Source of the DNA: Streptomyces lavendofoliae
Lineage (GTDB): Bacteria > Actinomycetota > Actinomycetes > Streptomycetales > Streptomycetaceae
DNA: 64,000 nucleotides
Direction of reading: 5' to 3'
Assembly (NCBI RefSeq): GCF_014649735.1
Contig: NZ_BMTP01000010.1
Location: 62,001-126,000, forward strand
Shown one piece after another: positions 1 to 8,642 of this stretch (positions are counted from its first letter, which is position 1; every line of letters begins with the position of its first letter). The position numbers and the translations under genes are program-made. The notes below the pieces were generated by a model. That model did not search any database. It worked only from the letters and a program-made list of their open reading frames with translations, and had not been told where the DNA came from.

Positions 1-2141
1 AGCCCGCCACGCGGCGCGAAGGCCACCGCGTTGACCGGCCCGCGATGCCCGCGGAGCCGGGCGGCGAACGCCTGCGACTGGGTGCTCAGCAACGCCCCGC
101 GCGCCTCGGTCGTCGCGTCCGTGCGGTACGCCTCCTCGGCCAGCAGCATGGACGCCTCCGGCTGACCGGAGGCCAGCGAGGTGGACCGCACCGCGAGCGC
201 CTGCGAGCGCGCCACGCGCTCCTGGCCGAGGGCGCCCGCCCGCTGCTGGTAGGCCACGCCTCCGGCGGTCAGGGCGAGGGCCAGCAGCACGACGAGGGTG
301 GCGAGCATCCGCTGCTGCCACCTGGCCTGGCGTCTCGCCTGCTCCGCCCGGCCCTCCTCCTCCGCCCGGCTCGCCCGCAGGAACGCCGTTTCCCGGGGGC
401 CGAGCCTGCTCGCGCCGTCGAGCTCCTCGGCCCACGCTCGCACGGTGTCCAGCCGGGTCCCCCGGTAGAGGACGGACGGGTCGCGACCCTCGCGCTCCCA
501 CTCCTCGGCGTCGTGGGCCAGTTGCTGGTGGATCAGCAGCCCGGCGCGGTCGGCGTGGATCCAGCCGTGCAGCCGGGGCCAGGCGTGGAGCAGCGCCTCG
601 TGGGTGATCTCGACGGTGTCGCTGTCCATGGTGATCAGCCGGGCCCGTACGAAGGCGTCGAGCGCGTCCGCCGCGCCCTCCGCGTCCGCCAGCTGCTCCA
701 GCAGCGCCGTACGGCTCATCCGCCGCCGGGTGGCCCCCGCCCCTTCGGCGATGTGGACCAGCCGCACCAGGATGCGGCGGAGGGTCCGCTGCTCGGCCGG
801 GTACAGGCGGGCGAACACGTCCTCGGCCGTACGGGCGACCGCCCCCTGGATGCCGCCGGTGTCCTCGTACCCGGCGACGGTCAGGGTGGCGCCCTCCCGC
901 CGCTGCCAGGTGGCCATCAGCGCGTGGGAGACCAGCGGCAGAGCGCCGGACGGGGCGCGCTCCGGCGCACCCGCGGGGCCCGGCGCACCCGCGTCGTCGC
1001 GCAGGCCGGCGTCCCGCAACAGGAGGGGAACGAGCCCCGGTTCGAGCGCGACCCCCGCGAGCCGCGCCGGGCGCGTGATGGACTCGCACAGCTCGGCCAC
1101 CGACATCGGCGGCAGCACGAACAGCCCGTCGGTGAAGAGCGACGCCGGCTCGGGCAGGTCCAGGCACCTTCCGGTGAAGTCGGCCCGCACGCCGATCACC
1201 ACCACGGCCGCGTCGTACCCGGTGATCTCCGGCCGGGACGTGGCGACGGCGGTGAGCACGCGGACGAACGCGCGCCGCTCGTCCTCGTCGGGGCAGAGCG
1301 TGAACAGCTCCTCGAACTGGTCGACGACGAACACCGGCCGGACCGGCGGCGGGCGGCGCCCGCCGGCCTCCGGCCCGCCGTCCCGCCCGCCGGCCTCCGG
1401 CCCGCCGTCCCGCCCGCCGGCCTCCGGCCCGCCGTCCCGCGGCTCGCGTGCGCCCGGCACCGTCCGGCGGTCGGGCGGCGGGGCGTCCGTCAGCCGGCGG
1501 ACGGCTTCGAGCAGGAGCTCCGGCCGGTCGCGCAGGTCGCGCGTACCGATGCCGAGGTCGCTGCCCAGGGCCTTCCCCGTGCGGTCCAGCAGCTCCTGGA
1601 GCGGCTGGGTGGTGGGCGTGCACATCACCAGCGGCCACCCGTCGGCCCCCGCCATCGGGAAGCCGCCCGGGCGCCGCATGGCCGGCACGAGACCGGCGTT
1701 GAGCAGCGACGACTTGCCCGCGCCGGACGGGGCGACGACCAGCAGCGGTCCGCCGCCGATCCGGTCGAAGACCCGCTCGACCAGCGAGGCCGTCACCCGC
1801 TCCCGGCCGAAGAACCAGCCCGCGTCCTGCGGGCCGAACGCCGACAGGCCCCGGTAGGGGCAGTGGTCGTCCGGCCGCTCGGCCGGCGGGTGGGGCGCCG
1901 GCGCCTGCCGCACCAGGCGAAGCAACTCGCCCTCCGCGCGCAGGACCTGGTCGCACCGGCGCGCCACGTCGATGGTGACCCGTTTGGCACCGGTCTCGAT
2001 CTTGCTCAGATAGCCCTTGCTGTAGTGCGTCTGACGCGCCATGTCGGCCAGTGACAGCCCGCGTCGCAGCCGCAGGTCCCTCAGCCGCGCGGAGAAGGTC
2101 ACCGCGGCGTCGTCGGGCAACTCGTGCGGACGGTCGGTCAT
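1..2141 (-). CDS. HTH-nSTAND1 ATPase, probably with WD40 repeats (C-terminus outside window)
   Basis: The gene reads leftward and runs off the left edge, so only about 713 residues are visible. Residues about 13-68 form an XRE-type helix-turn-helix. A motif of the form YRGLSAF...FFGRE at about 96-114 marks the start of an nSTAND1 NTPase. The P-loop GAGKSS is at about 140-145 and a VVDQFEELF Walker B follows. A single hydrophobic segment (VVLLALALTAGGVAY) precedes the edge, and the last visible residues (RGHRGPVNAVAFAP) look like the first WD40 blade. This architecture is common in Streptomyces as a signal-sensing STAND protein of unknown ligand. The ATG at 2141 is chosen because it follows GGACGG and the HTH begins soon after; the next upstream in-frame ATG (2170) hits a stop. 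An in-frame 27-bp tandem repeat lies between the P-loop and Walker B. Confidence 0.85.
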   Translation of the reverse strand, partial: MTDRPHELPDDAAVTFSARLRDLRLRRGLSLADMARQTHYSKGYLSKIETGAKRVTIDVARRCDQVLRAEGELLRLVRQAPAPHPPAERPDDHCPYRGLSAFGPQDAGWFFGRERVTASLVERVFDRIGGGPLLVVAPSGAGKSSLLNAGLVPAMRRPGGFPMAGADGWPLVMCTPTTQPLQELLDRTGKALGSDLGIGTRDLRDRPELLLEAVRRLTDAPPPDRRTVPGAREPRDGGPEAGGRDGGPEAGGRDGGPEAGGRRPPPVRPVFVVDQFEELFTLCPDEDERRAFVRVLTAVATSRPEITGYDAAVVVIGVRADFTGRCLDLPEPASLFTDGLFVLPPMSVAELCESITRPARLAGVALEPGLVPLLLRDAGLRDDAGAPGPAGAPERAPSGALPLVSHALMATWQRREGATLTVAGYEDTGGIQGAVARTAEDVFARLYPAEQRTLRRILVRLVHIAEGAGATRRRMSRTALLEQLADAEGAADALDAFVRARLITMDSDTVEITHEALLHAWPRLHGWIHADRAGLLIHQQLAHDAEEWEREGRDPSVLYRGTRLDTVRAWAEELDGASRLGPRETAFLRASRAEEEGRAEQARRQARWQQRMLATLVVLLALALTAGGVAYQQRAGALGQERVARSQALAVRSTSLASGQPEASMLLAEEAYRTDATTEARGALLSTQSQAFAARLRGHRGPVNAVAFAPRGG
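1361..1440. repeat. 27-bp in-frame tandem repeat, three copies
   Basis: Three near-perfect head-to-tail copies of a 27-bp unit (the last one is 26 bp before divergence) lie inside the nSTAND1 gene. On the coding strand each unit encodes nine residues, GGRDGGPEA. The repeat therefore inserts a flexible Gly/Asp-rich linker of variable length into the ATPase domain without shifting the frame, and copy number is likely to vary between strains. Confidence 0.85.
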
Positions 2142-2334
2142 CCGTCCGCGATCCGGATCCCCCAAAGCATCCCCCATGGCCAGGTACGCCCAGATTGTGA
2201 GATGACAGCAGCCCAGGCTACAGCGGGGGTCCGACGGCCGACCGGACGATTCGTCCGGTGTGGCGTGAACAGGACTTCCGGCGCCGCCCGGTCGGCGGTG
2301 CCGGAAGCTGTCCACGATGCCGGGAGGCTCGGGG

Positions 2335-2706
2335 TTACGGCTGGAGGGTGATCGAGTTGATCGGCGTCATGTCCTTGTCGATGTACTGGTTGGGCGGGAG
2401 GTAGCCCTGGCAGCCGGTGCCGTTGTACCCGGTGCAGGTCCGGACGGTGGCCCCGCCGGTCTGGTTGTTGAAGATGCGGTACGTCCCGTACATGTTGCTG
2501 AGGTTGTGAGCCCCGTACGTGTAGTACCGGTGCGTCGGGCGGTCGTTGTTCCAGCCCGCACCCGGGTACAGACAGACGTACCCCGAGGCGCACCCGTGGC
2601 TGGCGGCGGCCTCCGCCGCCTGGGCCTGGGTGGCGGTGACCGTGGTCATCGTCCCGACGGCGAGCGCGAGTGCCGCGGCGGCCCTCATCATCTTCACCTT
2701 GCGCAT
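2335..2706 (-). CDS. Secreted peptidase inhibitor family I36-like protein
   Basis: This is a 123-residue secreted protein. A classic signal peptide occupies residues 1 to about 31 (MRKVKMMRAAAALALAVG core, cleavage near QAQA|A). The mature part contains CASGYVCLYPGAGW, then NNQTGGATVRTC and CTGYNGTGCQGYL, with paired cysteines and the compact Gly/Tyr-rich pattern of the beta/gamma-crystallin-like I36 family. The founding member is the Streptomyces metalloproteinase inhibitor SMPI. The ATG at 2706 is preceded by AAGGGGG at good spacing; a longer frame upstream has no signal-peptide logic. It appears monocistronic. The target protease cannot be read from the sequence, and many I36-like proteins have no demonstrated inhibitory activity. 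Confidence 0.75.
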   Translation of the reverse strand: MRKVKMMRAAAALALAVGTMTTVTATQAQAAEAAASHGCASGYVCLYPGAGWNNDRPTHRYYTYGAHNLSNMYGTYRIFNNQTGGATVRTCTGYNGTGCQGYLPPNQYIDKDMTPINSITLQP

Positions 2707-3282
2707 GGTTCCCCCTTGCTGGGTCCTGCGGTGTGCTGACGACCTCAGACTTGCCGCGGCGCCCACCGCGGTGAACGGGTTTCCCGTTGCCCGTCGCGCC
2801 GCCCCCCGGGAAACCACCGGTGACCAGCCGCCCGGGAGCGGTGAGTCAACGGACCCGGAGCACCGTCACGTAGCCGCCACCGGATCCGGCCCCGCGCGGC
2901 CGGCACCCCCGCGCCTGAGGGATGCAGTGGGGGAGTGGCGGGCCCTGGGACGTCGTCCGGGGGCCCCGGCGGCTCTGGGGAGAGGGCCGGTGGTGGCCGA
3001 TGTGACGGCCGGGGTCGCCCAGGGGCCGAGTGTGCGGTGGTGGCCCTGGGAGTCGTGGTAGCGGTGGCGGCACACGTGGCCCCGGGGAGCCGAGCCGGCC
3101 AAGGGGCTCAAGGGGCTCAAGGGGCTCAAGGTAGTCGAGTGGCCCAGGCGTCGGCCCCGGTGGCGGCGGGGGAGGGTGCGGGGCCGGTGGCGTGCGGCGG
3201 CTGGGACGTGGTGCCCGCGCGGGCGGGCGGGCTGGTCGTGGTGCCGGTCGCGGCCGGTGTGAGCGGGCCCTTCCCGGCGGTG
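2707..3282. other. Intergenic stretch without a supportable gene; 9-bp tandem repeat
   Basis: No reading frame here has Streptomyces-like third-position GC together with a ribosome binding site. The long frames are Pro/Gly/Arg low-complexity and look like chance open frames in GC-rich DNA. Three perfect copies of the 9-mer AAGGGGCTC lie head to tail at 3101-3127, starting a fourth. The stretch just upstream of 2706 must hold the promoter of the I36-like gene. Confidence 0.5.
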
Positions 3283-3492
3283 TCAGCACGAAGGAGCGGG
3301 GAACGTGAGGCAGGAGTGCGCTTCCCGGGCCGCGTCGCGCCGGATGCCGTGGGCCGGCTCCCGGAACTGGCCCAGGTCCCGGGGTTCCCGTTCCCTTCTG
3401 GTGGAACGGCAGGCCGGTAACCCGAGTAAGACGGTCAGCTCCGCGTCCGTCTCACGGTCCGTCCAGTGGTCGCTCCCCGACTCTTCGATCAT
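3283..3492 (-). CDS. Small ORF with two TTA codons, function unknown
   Basis: A 69-residue frame begins with ATG at 3492, seven bases after GGAGGG, a good ribosome binding site. About 84% of third positions are G or C, which supports translation. The protein is charged and hydrophilic (it begins MIEESGSDHWTD), has no signal peptide or membrane segment, and ends in a Cys-containing tail (SCLTFPAPSC). It carries two TTA leucine codons three codons apart (residues 22 and 25). TTA needs the developmentally controlled bldA tRNA in Streptomyces, so translation would be restricted to late growth. I do not recognise a family. It could be a regulator fragment, a small adaptor, or not a gene at all. 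Confidence 0.4.
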   Translation of the reverse strand: MIEESGSDHWTDRETDAELTVLLGLPACRSTRREREPRDLGQFREPAHGIRRDAAREAHSCLTFPAPSC

Positions 3493-3586
3493 GTGACTGC
3501 CCTCCGGTGCGCGAGTACGTGCTGAGCACCGTAGAAGCCGGGCGGCCACAGCACATCCTCCGCTGTGCGTATCCCTGTCGGCATCG

Positions 3587-4252
3587 TCAGGCCGTCGCGT
3601 CCGCGAGCAGGCGTGCCAGGGGCCGGGGGACACGCGCCGGTTCCAGCCGCCGGACGAGCGCCCGCGCGTACTGCGACTTGCGGCCGCTGTGCGTGCCCAT
3701 GAACCGGTGCAACTGCTGCTCCACGGTCCGCTCCCGCTGCGCGGGCTGGTTCCGGAAGGTGCGGAACGCCCGCCACTCGCCCTCGTCGACGATGACCTGC
3801 CGGACCGTTTCGGCCCCGGCCGCCCGTATCAACTCGTCCTCCAGGTCGGCCACGCACACATGGAAGCCGCGCCGCTCCATGTCGGCGCGGCCGGGGGCGT
3901 CGCCGAGTCCGGCCCGCTCCAGCCCGCGCCGGAACCAGTGCTCCTCCGCGGCGTCGCACAGCCCCGCCACGTCGAGACCGAGCCCCCGCGGGCCGAGGAC
4001 CTCGAGGAACCGCCCGATGCTCGTCACGCCGCCGAGCGGGACGACGGGGAACCCCTCCGCGTCCAGGTCGCGGCCCAGCCGCGCGGCCAGCGTCTCGACC
4101 GCCACCCGGTCACTGGGGCCCTCGACGAGGAGGACCCTCCTGGGCCGGGCGCGAGCGGCCAGTTCCCTCGCTCTCGCCGCGGCCGACCGCGCGCCGTGGC
4201 CGCCCGCCGCCCAGGCGACCGCCGCCGACCGGAAACCCTCGACATCGCTCAT
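3587..4252 (-). CDS. TOPRIM-domain protein (OLD-nuclease-type TOPRIM, no ATPase)
   Basis: A 221-residue protein. Residues about 38-60 read VLLVEGPSDRVAVETLA, the Glu-containing first TOPRIM motif. The second acidic motif (GLDVAGLCDAAEE) follows about 60 residues later. These are the metal-binding residues shared by OLD-family nucleases and primases. The N-terminal ABC-type ATPase of full OLD nucleases is absent, so this is a stand-alone TOPRIM module. The start at 4252 is where conservation should begin; the frame extends about 110 codons further upstream, but into DNA antisense to the neighbouring hydrolase. It is divergent from the polyester hydrolase across about 180 bp. A phosphotransfer or nucleic-acid role is inferred from the family; the substrate is unknown. 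Confidence 0.65.
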   Translation of the reverse strand: MSDVEGFRSAAVAWAAGGHGARSAAARARELAARARPRRVLLVEGPSDRVAVETLAARLGRDLDAEGFPVVPLGGVTSIGRFLEVLGPRGLGLDVAGLCDAAEEHWFRRGLERAGLGDAPGRADMERRGFHVCVADLEDELIRAAGAETVRQVIVDEGEWRAFRTFRNQPAQRERTVEQQLHRFMGTHSGRKSQYARALVRRLEPARVPRPLARLLADATA

Positions 4253-4433
4253 CGACGCCAGTCTCGCAAAGACGCGCGAGCGACGTGGCTGAATTTCCGC
4301 CCCGCCGAGGCCGGTGATTACACCGATGCCACGCCGCCCGGGCCGCCGTGACAGTGGCAACCCCCACCCGCCACGGCGCGACGGACCGGCCGCACCGGCA
4401 CGTACGCGCCACAACAGAGAGGACGACTCCGTC

Positions 4434-5366
4434 GTGCACCAGCACAGCATCAACGCGTCCCCCGCACCCGCTCCCGCCGAGGGCAGGCGCCGCCGGCGCA
4501 GGCCGGTCGTCGCGGCCCTGGTGGCGTTCCTGGCCGTCGCCGGTCTGAACACCGCCATGTCGCCGGGCGCCCAGGCGGCGGACAACCCCTACGAACGGGG
4601 TCCGGCCCCCACCACGTCCAGCATCGAGGCCACGCGCGGCCCGTACGCGGTCTCCCAGACCAGCGTCTCGTCGCTGAGCGTCACCGGTTTCGGCGGCGGC
4701 ACCATCTACTACCCGACCACCACCAGCGACGGTACGTTCGGGGCGGTGGCGATCTCGCCCGGCTTCACCGGCACCCAGTCGTCCATCGCCTGGCTGGGGC
4801 CCCGCCTGGCCTCCCAGGGCTTCGTCGTCTTCACCATCGACACGATCACCACCGTCGACCAGCCCGACAGCCGGGGCCGCCAGCTGCTGGCCGCGCTCGA
4901 CCACCTGACACAGCGCAGCACGGTCAGAGGCCGTATCGACAGCACCCGCCTCGGCGTCATGGGGCACTCCATGGGCGGCGGCGGCACCCTGGAGGCGGCC
5001 AAGAGCCGGCCGTCCCTCCAGGCGGCCATCCCGCTCACCGGCTGGAACACCGACAAGACCTGGCCCGAACTCAGGACGCCCACCCTGGTGATCGGGGCCG
5101 ACGGTGACACGATCGCCCCGGTGGCCACGCACTCCGAGCCGTTCTACGAGTCGCTGCCGTCCACGCTCGACAAGGCGTACCTCGAACTGAACAACGCCAG
5201 CCACTTCACCCCGAACACCTCCGACACCACGATCGCCAAGTACAGCATTTCGTGGCTGAAGCGGTTCATCGACAACGACACCCGCTACGAGCAGTTCCTG
5301 TGCCCGATACCGCGGCCCAGCCTGACCATCGAGGAGTACCGCGGCAACTGCCCGCACACCTCCTGA
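4434..5366 (+). CDS. Secreted PET hydrolase / type I cutinase-like polyesterase
   Basis: A 310-residue exported alpha/beta-hydrolase. Residues 1-49 are a long signal peptide with a run of arginines, a hydrophobic core and cleavage near AQA|AD. The mature start (DNPYERGPAPT) matches the Thermobifida/Saccharomonospora cutinases. The nucleophile is Ser179 in GHSMGG, the Asp is probably D225 in GADGDTIAPV, and the His is H257 in NNASHFTPN. Trp204 sits at the substrate-clamp position, and Cys290/Cys306 match the C-terminal disulfide. Known relatives hydrolyse cutin, aliphatic polyesters and, slowly, polyethylene terephthalate. The GTG at 4434 is preferred over an ATG at 4314 because it places the signal peptide correctly and follows an AGAGGA-like site. 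A strong hairpin lies eight bases after the stop. Confidence 0.9.
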   Translation: MHQHSINASPAPAPAEGRRRRRRPVVAALVAFLAVAGLNTAMSPGAQAADNPYERGPAPTTSSIEATRGPYAVSQTSVSSLSVTGFGGGTIYYPTTTSDGTFGAVAISPGFTGTQSSIAWLGPRLASQGFVVFTIDTITTVDQPDSRGRQLLAALDHLTQRSTVRGRIDSTRLGVMGHSMGGGGTLEAAKSRPSLQAAIPLTGWNTDKTWPELRTPTLVIGADGDTIAPVATHSEPFYESLPSTLDKAYLELNNASHFTPNTSDTTIAKYSISWLKRFIDNDTRYEQFLCPIPRPSLTIEEYRGNCPHTS

Positions 5367-5373
5367 CCGCCGC

Positions 5374-5415
5374 CCCGGTGGCGGCCGCGACCCTCTGGGC
5401 GTGGCCGCCACCGGG
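5374..5415 (+). terminator. Hairpin terminator after the polyester hydrolase
   Basis: A perfect 13-bp inverted repeat (CCCGGTGGCGGCC with GGCCGCCACCGGG) encloses a 16-base loop and begins eight bases after the hydrolase stop codon. There is no U-tract, which is usual for Streptomyces terminators. Confidence 0.75.
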
Positions 5416-5554
5416 CCGCGTTGTGCTCACGCACAGAGTTGCCCCGCAACCCTTGGGAACGTGCCCAGCCGGACGCCCTCCGGCATGTGGTTTCCCCAGC
5501 TCGCGGCGGTCGCCGGAGCCCTACGGCTCGGGTGGACGCAAGGCTTCCGGCACT

Positions 5555-5572
5555 CGTTACGCGCAAGTAACG
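5555..5572. promoter_or_regulatory. Palindrome CGTTAC-N6-GTAACG just before the LAL regulator
   Basis: A perfect 6-bp inverted repeat with a 6-bp spacer ends nine bases before the GTG start of the LAL regulator. Its AT-rich arms stand out from the surrounding DNA. It could be an operator, possibly for autoregulation, or overlap the core promoter of a leaderless transcript, since no clear ribosome binding site is visible. The assignment is inference from position. Confidence 0.4.
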
Positions 5573-5580
5573 TGATCGGC

Positions 5581-8415
5581 GTGACCACGAAGACGACCGC
5601 CGGGACCTCGCTGCGACTCCATGGCCGCGACGCCGAACTGGACGCCGTGGCCGCCCTGTCGGAACGCCTGTCGGCCGGCCTGTCGGGCGTGCTGCTCGTC
5701 GCCGGCGAGCCGGGACGCGGCCGGACCGCCCTCCTGGACCGGGCGGTACGCGACTTCACCGCCGGAACCGTCCTGCACACCCGCGCCGCGCCCGCCGAGC
5801 GCCACCTCCCCCACAGCGGCCTGCACGCGCTGCTGAGCAGCGCCCCCGCCCTCGCCGCCCGAGTCCTGCGCCCCGCCGTCGGTACGGATACCGGCACCGG
5901 TACGTACACCGGCACCGCGCCCGGCGGCCTCCTCGGCACCGGCCTGCCGCCCACCGGACTCCTGGACCTGCTGCGGCACACCGGCCGCACCGGCGACTCC
6001 GGGCACACCGGCCACCACCGGCCCCTGCTCGTCTGCGTCGACGACGCGCACCTGTGGGACCCGCGCTCACGCGCCGCCCTGGGCTTCGCCGCACGGCGCG
6101 TCGACTCGGTGCCCGCCGTCGGACTGCTGCTGTCGGTGGCCGCGCACACGGCCGGGGCCCCCGACTTCGCCGGACTGCCCGTCCTCCACCTCGCCCCGCT
6201 CACGGGGCAGGCGGCGGGCGCACTGCTGGACGACCTCACCCTCGGCGCCGTCGACCCCCTGGTACGCGGCGAACTGCTCCGCGAGGCCGAGGGGAACCCG
6301 GCGCTCCTGACCGCCCTCGCCGGCCGGCTGTCGACGGCGCAGCTCTCCGGGCACGCCCCGCTGCCCCGGCCGCTCGCGGACGGACCGGCCCTCGCGCGCG
6401 TCGTGGGCGGCCGGCTGGCGGAACTGCCCTCCACCACGTGTGAGCTGCTGTTGCTGATGGCCGCCGCCCACGAGTACCACCCGGACGGCTGCGGCGCCGA
6501 GGCGGCCCCGGTGCTGCGCGCCGCCCACGCCGCCGGCCTCGACCCCGACGCGCTGGACGCCGCCGAGCGTGCCGGGGTGGCGCGCGCGGCGGGCGACCGC
6601 GTCCGGTTCGACGACCCGCTGGTGCGCCGGGCCGTGCGCCGCGGTGCCCCGCCGGCCCGGCTGCGCGCGGCGCACGCGCGGCTCGCCGCCGCGCTCGACG
6701 GCGAACGCGACCGGCTGGCCCACCTCACGCACCGCGCCCTGGCCGCCGACGGCACCGACGCGGGGCTCGCCGACGGGCTGGCCGCCGCCGCGAGCGACCC
6801 CGGCGTCCGCGCGGAGCCCCTCCAGCGGTCCCTGGCGCTGGCGCGGGCGGCCGACCTCACCGCCGAGCCCCGCTCCCGCGCCGCCCGGCTGACGGCCGCC
6901 GCCGAGTACGCCCGGCTGGGCGGCCGCCCCCGCCGGGCCGGTCAACTGCTGGCCGCGGCCCGGGAGGCGGCGGCCGGACACGACGCGGTGCGCGGCCGCG
7001 CCGAACTCGTGCGGGGGGCCCTCGCCCTGCGGGACGGACCCGTGGGCGACGCGCACGAGGCGCTGCTGCTGGCCGCCGCGCTGCTCGACCCGTACGACCC
7101 CGAGGGCGCCCGGGGAGCCAGGTTCGGCGCCATGGAGGCGGCGTGGGCCGCGGGGGACATCGCCTCCTGCCTGGCCGCCCTCGACCGGAAGCCGGCCGGC
7201 CCCGCCCCGGACGACGACGACTTCCGGGCCGGGATGCTGGCCGCCCTGAGGGGCCGGTTCGGGCAGGCGCGCGGCCCCCTGCGCCGGGTGCTCGACCGCG
7301 CCGGGGGCGACGACGACCCGGTGCGGCTGCTGCGCGCCGGGGCGGCGGCCCTGGTCGTCGGGGACATCGCCGCCGCGTGCCGCGTCAACGCGCGGGCGCT
7401 GGCGGCGGCACGGGCGCGCGACATCGCCACCCTCGTGCCGCAGGCCCTCGAACACCTCGCCTACGCCGAGCTGCGCACCGGGCGGCACCCCCGCGCCCGC
7501 GCCCACGCCGAGGAGGGGCTGCGCACCGCCCACCGGTCGGGCCAGCGCAACGTCGTGGCGCACCACCACGCCGTCCTCGCCCTGGTGGCCTCGATCGAGG
7601 GCGACCGCGCCGCGCTCACCGCCCACGCCGACGAGGCCCTGGCGATCGCCGGCCCGCACGGTCTCGTCCAGGCCGCGTCCCTCGCCGAATGGGCCCGCGC
7701 CCGGGCCGACCTGGGCCGCGGCATGGCTCTGGACGCCGCCGCCCGGCTGGGCCCGCTGGTGCGGCCGGGGCATCGCCACGGTCACTTCGCCGTGCGGATG
7801 CTCATGGCGCCCTGCTTCGTGGAGGCCGCCGTTCTCGCGGGGGAGGGCCGCGACGACGCCGGCACCGCGGTGGAGGAGTTCGCCGACTGGGCGTCCCGGG
7901 GCGCCGATCCGCAGGCCCCCGCGCAACTGGCCCGCTGCCGCGCGCTGCTGGCCCCGCCGTCGGAGGCGGAGGCGCTGTACGCGTACGCGCTCACCGGGCA
8001 CGAACGGGCGGGCGGCGACTTCGAGCGGGCCCGCACGCTGCTGCTCTACGGCAAGTGGCTGCGGCGCCGGCGAAGGCCCCGGGAGGCGCGGGGCCGGCTC
8101 AAGGACGCGCTGTACGCCTTCGAGCGTTCCGGCGCCACCGTGTGGGCCGAGCAGACCCGGGCCGAACTGCGGGCGACCGGCGGGACGGCGGCGCGGGAGA
8201 CGGCCGCTCCGCTGGCCGGGCTGACTCCCCAGCAGTTGCGCATCGCCCGGTGCGTCGCCGAGGGGGCGACCAACCGCGAGGTGGCGCTGCGGCTCTCCAT
8301 CAGCCCCCGTACCGTCGACCACCACCTGCGCAACGTCTTCGCGCTCCTCGGGGTCCGTTCCCGCGTCGAACTGTCCCGGCTGGTGGCGCGGGAGGAGACC
8401 GTCACGGCCGGATGA
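5581..8415 (+). CDS. Large LuxR-family (LAL) transcriptional regulator
   Basis: A 944-residue protein. An N-terminal AAA/STAND ATPase carries the P-loop GEPGRGRT at residues 42-49 and Walker B LLVCVDDAHLW at about 149-159. A long Ala/Arg-rich alpha-helical (TPR-like) middle follows, and a C-terminal LuxR helix-turn-helix occupies the last 60 or so residues (LTPQQLRIARCVAEG...TNREVALRLSISPRTVDHHL). LALs bind ATP and activate nearby metabolic or antibiotic genes. The P-loop lysine is replaced by arginine (GRT rather than GKT), so nucleotide binding may be weakened. GTG at 5581 is chosen because the ATPase domain starts immediately after it; the frame is open 60 codons further up but shows no conserved features there. 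A Thr/Gly-rich repeat (GTDTGTGTYTGT) lies at residues 101-112. Confidence 0.85.
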   Translation: MTTKTTAGTSLRLHGRDAELDAVAALSERLSAGLSGVLLVAGEPGRGRTALLDRAVRDFTAGTVLHTRAAPAERHLPHSGLHALLSSAPALAARVLRPAVGTDTGTGTYTGTAPGGLLGTGLPPTGLLDLLRHTGRTGDSGHTGHHRPLLVCVDDAHLWDPRSRAALGFAARRVDSVPAVGLLLSVAAHTAGAPDFAGLPVLHLAPLTGQAAGALLDDLTLGAVDPLVRGELLREAEGNPALLTALAGRLSTAQLSGHAPLPRPLADGPALARVVGGRLAELPSTTCELLLLMAAAHEYHPDGCGAEAAPVLRAAHAAGLDPDALDAAERAGVARAAGDRVRFDDPLVRRAVRRGAPPARLRAAHARLAAALDGERDRLAHLTHRALAADGTDAGLADGLAAAASDPGVRAEPLQRSLALARAADLTAEPRSRAARLTAAAEYARLGGRPRRAGQLLAAAREAAAGHDAVRGRAELVRGALALRDGPVGDAHEALLLAAALLDPYDPEGARGARFGAMEAAWAAGDIASCLAALDRKPAGPAPDDDDFRAGMLAALRGRFGQARGPLRRVLDRAGGDDDPVRLLRAGAAALVVGDIAAACRVNARALAAARARDIATLVPQALEHLAYAELRTGRHPRARAHAEEGLRTAHRSGQRNVVAHHHAVLALVASIEGDRAALTAHADEALAIAGPHGLVQAASLAEWARARADLGRGMALDAAARLGPLVRPGHRHGHFAVRMLMAPCFVEAAVLAGEGRDDAGTAVEEFADWASRGADPQAPAQLARCRALLAPPSEAEALYAYALTGHERAGGDFERARTLLLYGKWLRRRRRPREARGRLKDALYAFERSGATVWAEQTRAELRATGGTAARETAAPLAGLTPQQLRIARCVAEGATNREVALRLSISPRTVDHHLRNVFALLGVRSRVELSRLVAREETVTAG

Positions 8416-8642
8416 CCGCCGCACCCGCCCGCACCGCTACCGCCGGGTTCCCGCGCGACACCGGCCGCCCACCACGCGGCGTGGCGCGCCGCCCCGCCGC
8501 GCACCGGACGACGCGCGCCCTGCTCGGCCGCCCCGCCCCGTCCCGCCCCGTCCCGCACCGGCCGGCCACCCGCCCCGAGGGCGCCCGGGGATCACCGCCC
8601 GGGGCACCGGGCGGTGCGGCGGTCGGCCGGCCGGTCCCGGGC

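Noticed and set aside
45..2054. Long rightward frame of 669 codons
   Set aside because: It is the antisense shadow of the nSTAND1 gene; the leftward frame has HTH, P-loop and Walker B motifs, whereas this one is low-complexity Arg/Gly/Pro.
3101..3130. Short tandem repeats considered as a CRISPR fragment
   Set aside because: The 9-bp units are directly adjacent without spacers, and no cas genes are present. The 27-bp repeats at 1361 were rejected for the same reason.
2846..3289. Leftward Pro-rich frame of 147 codons
   Set aside because: Low-complexity composition, no ribosome binding site and partly built from the 9-bp repeat; not supported as a gene.
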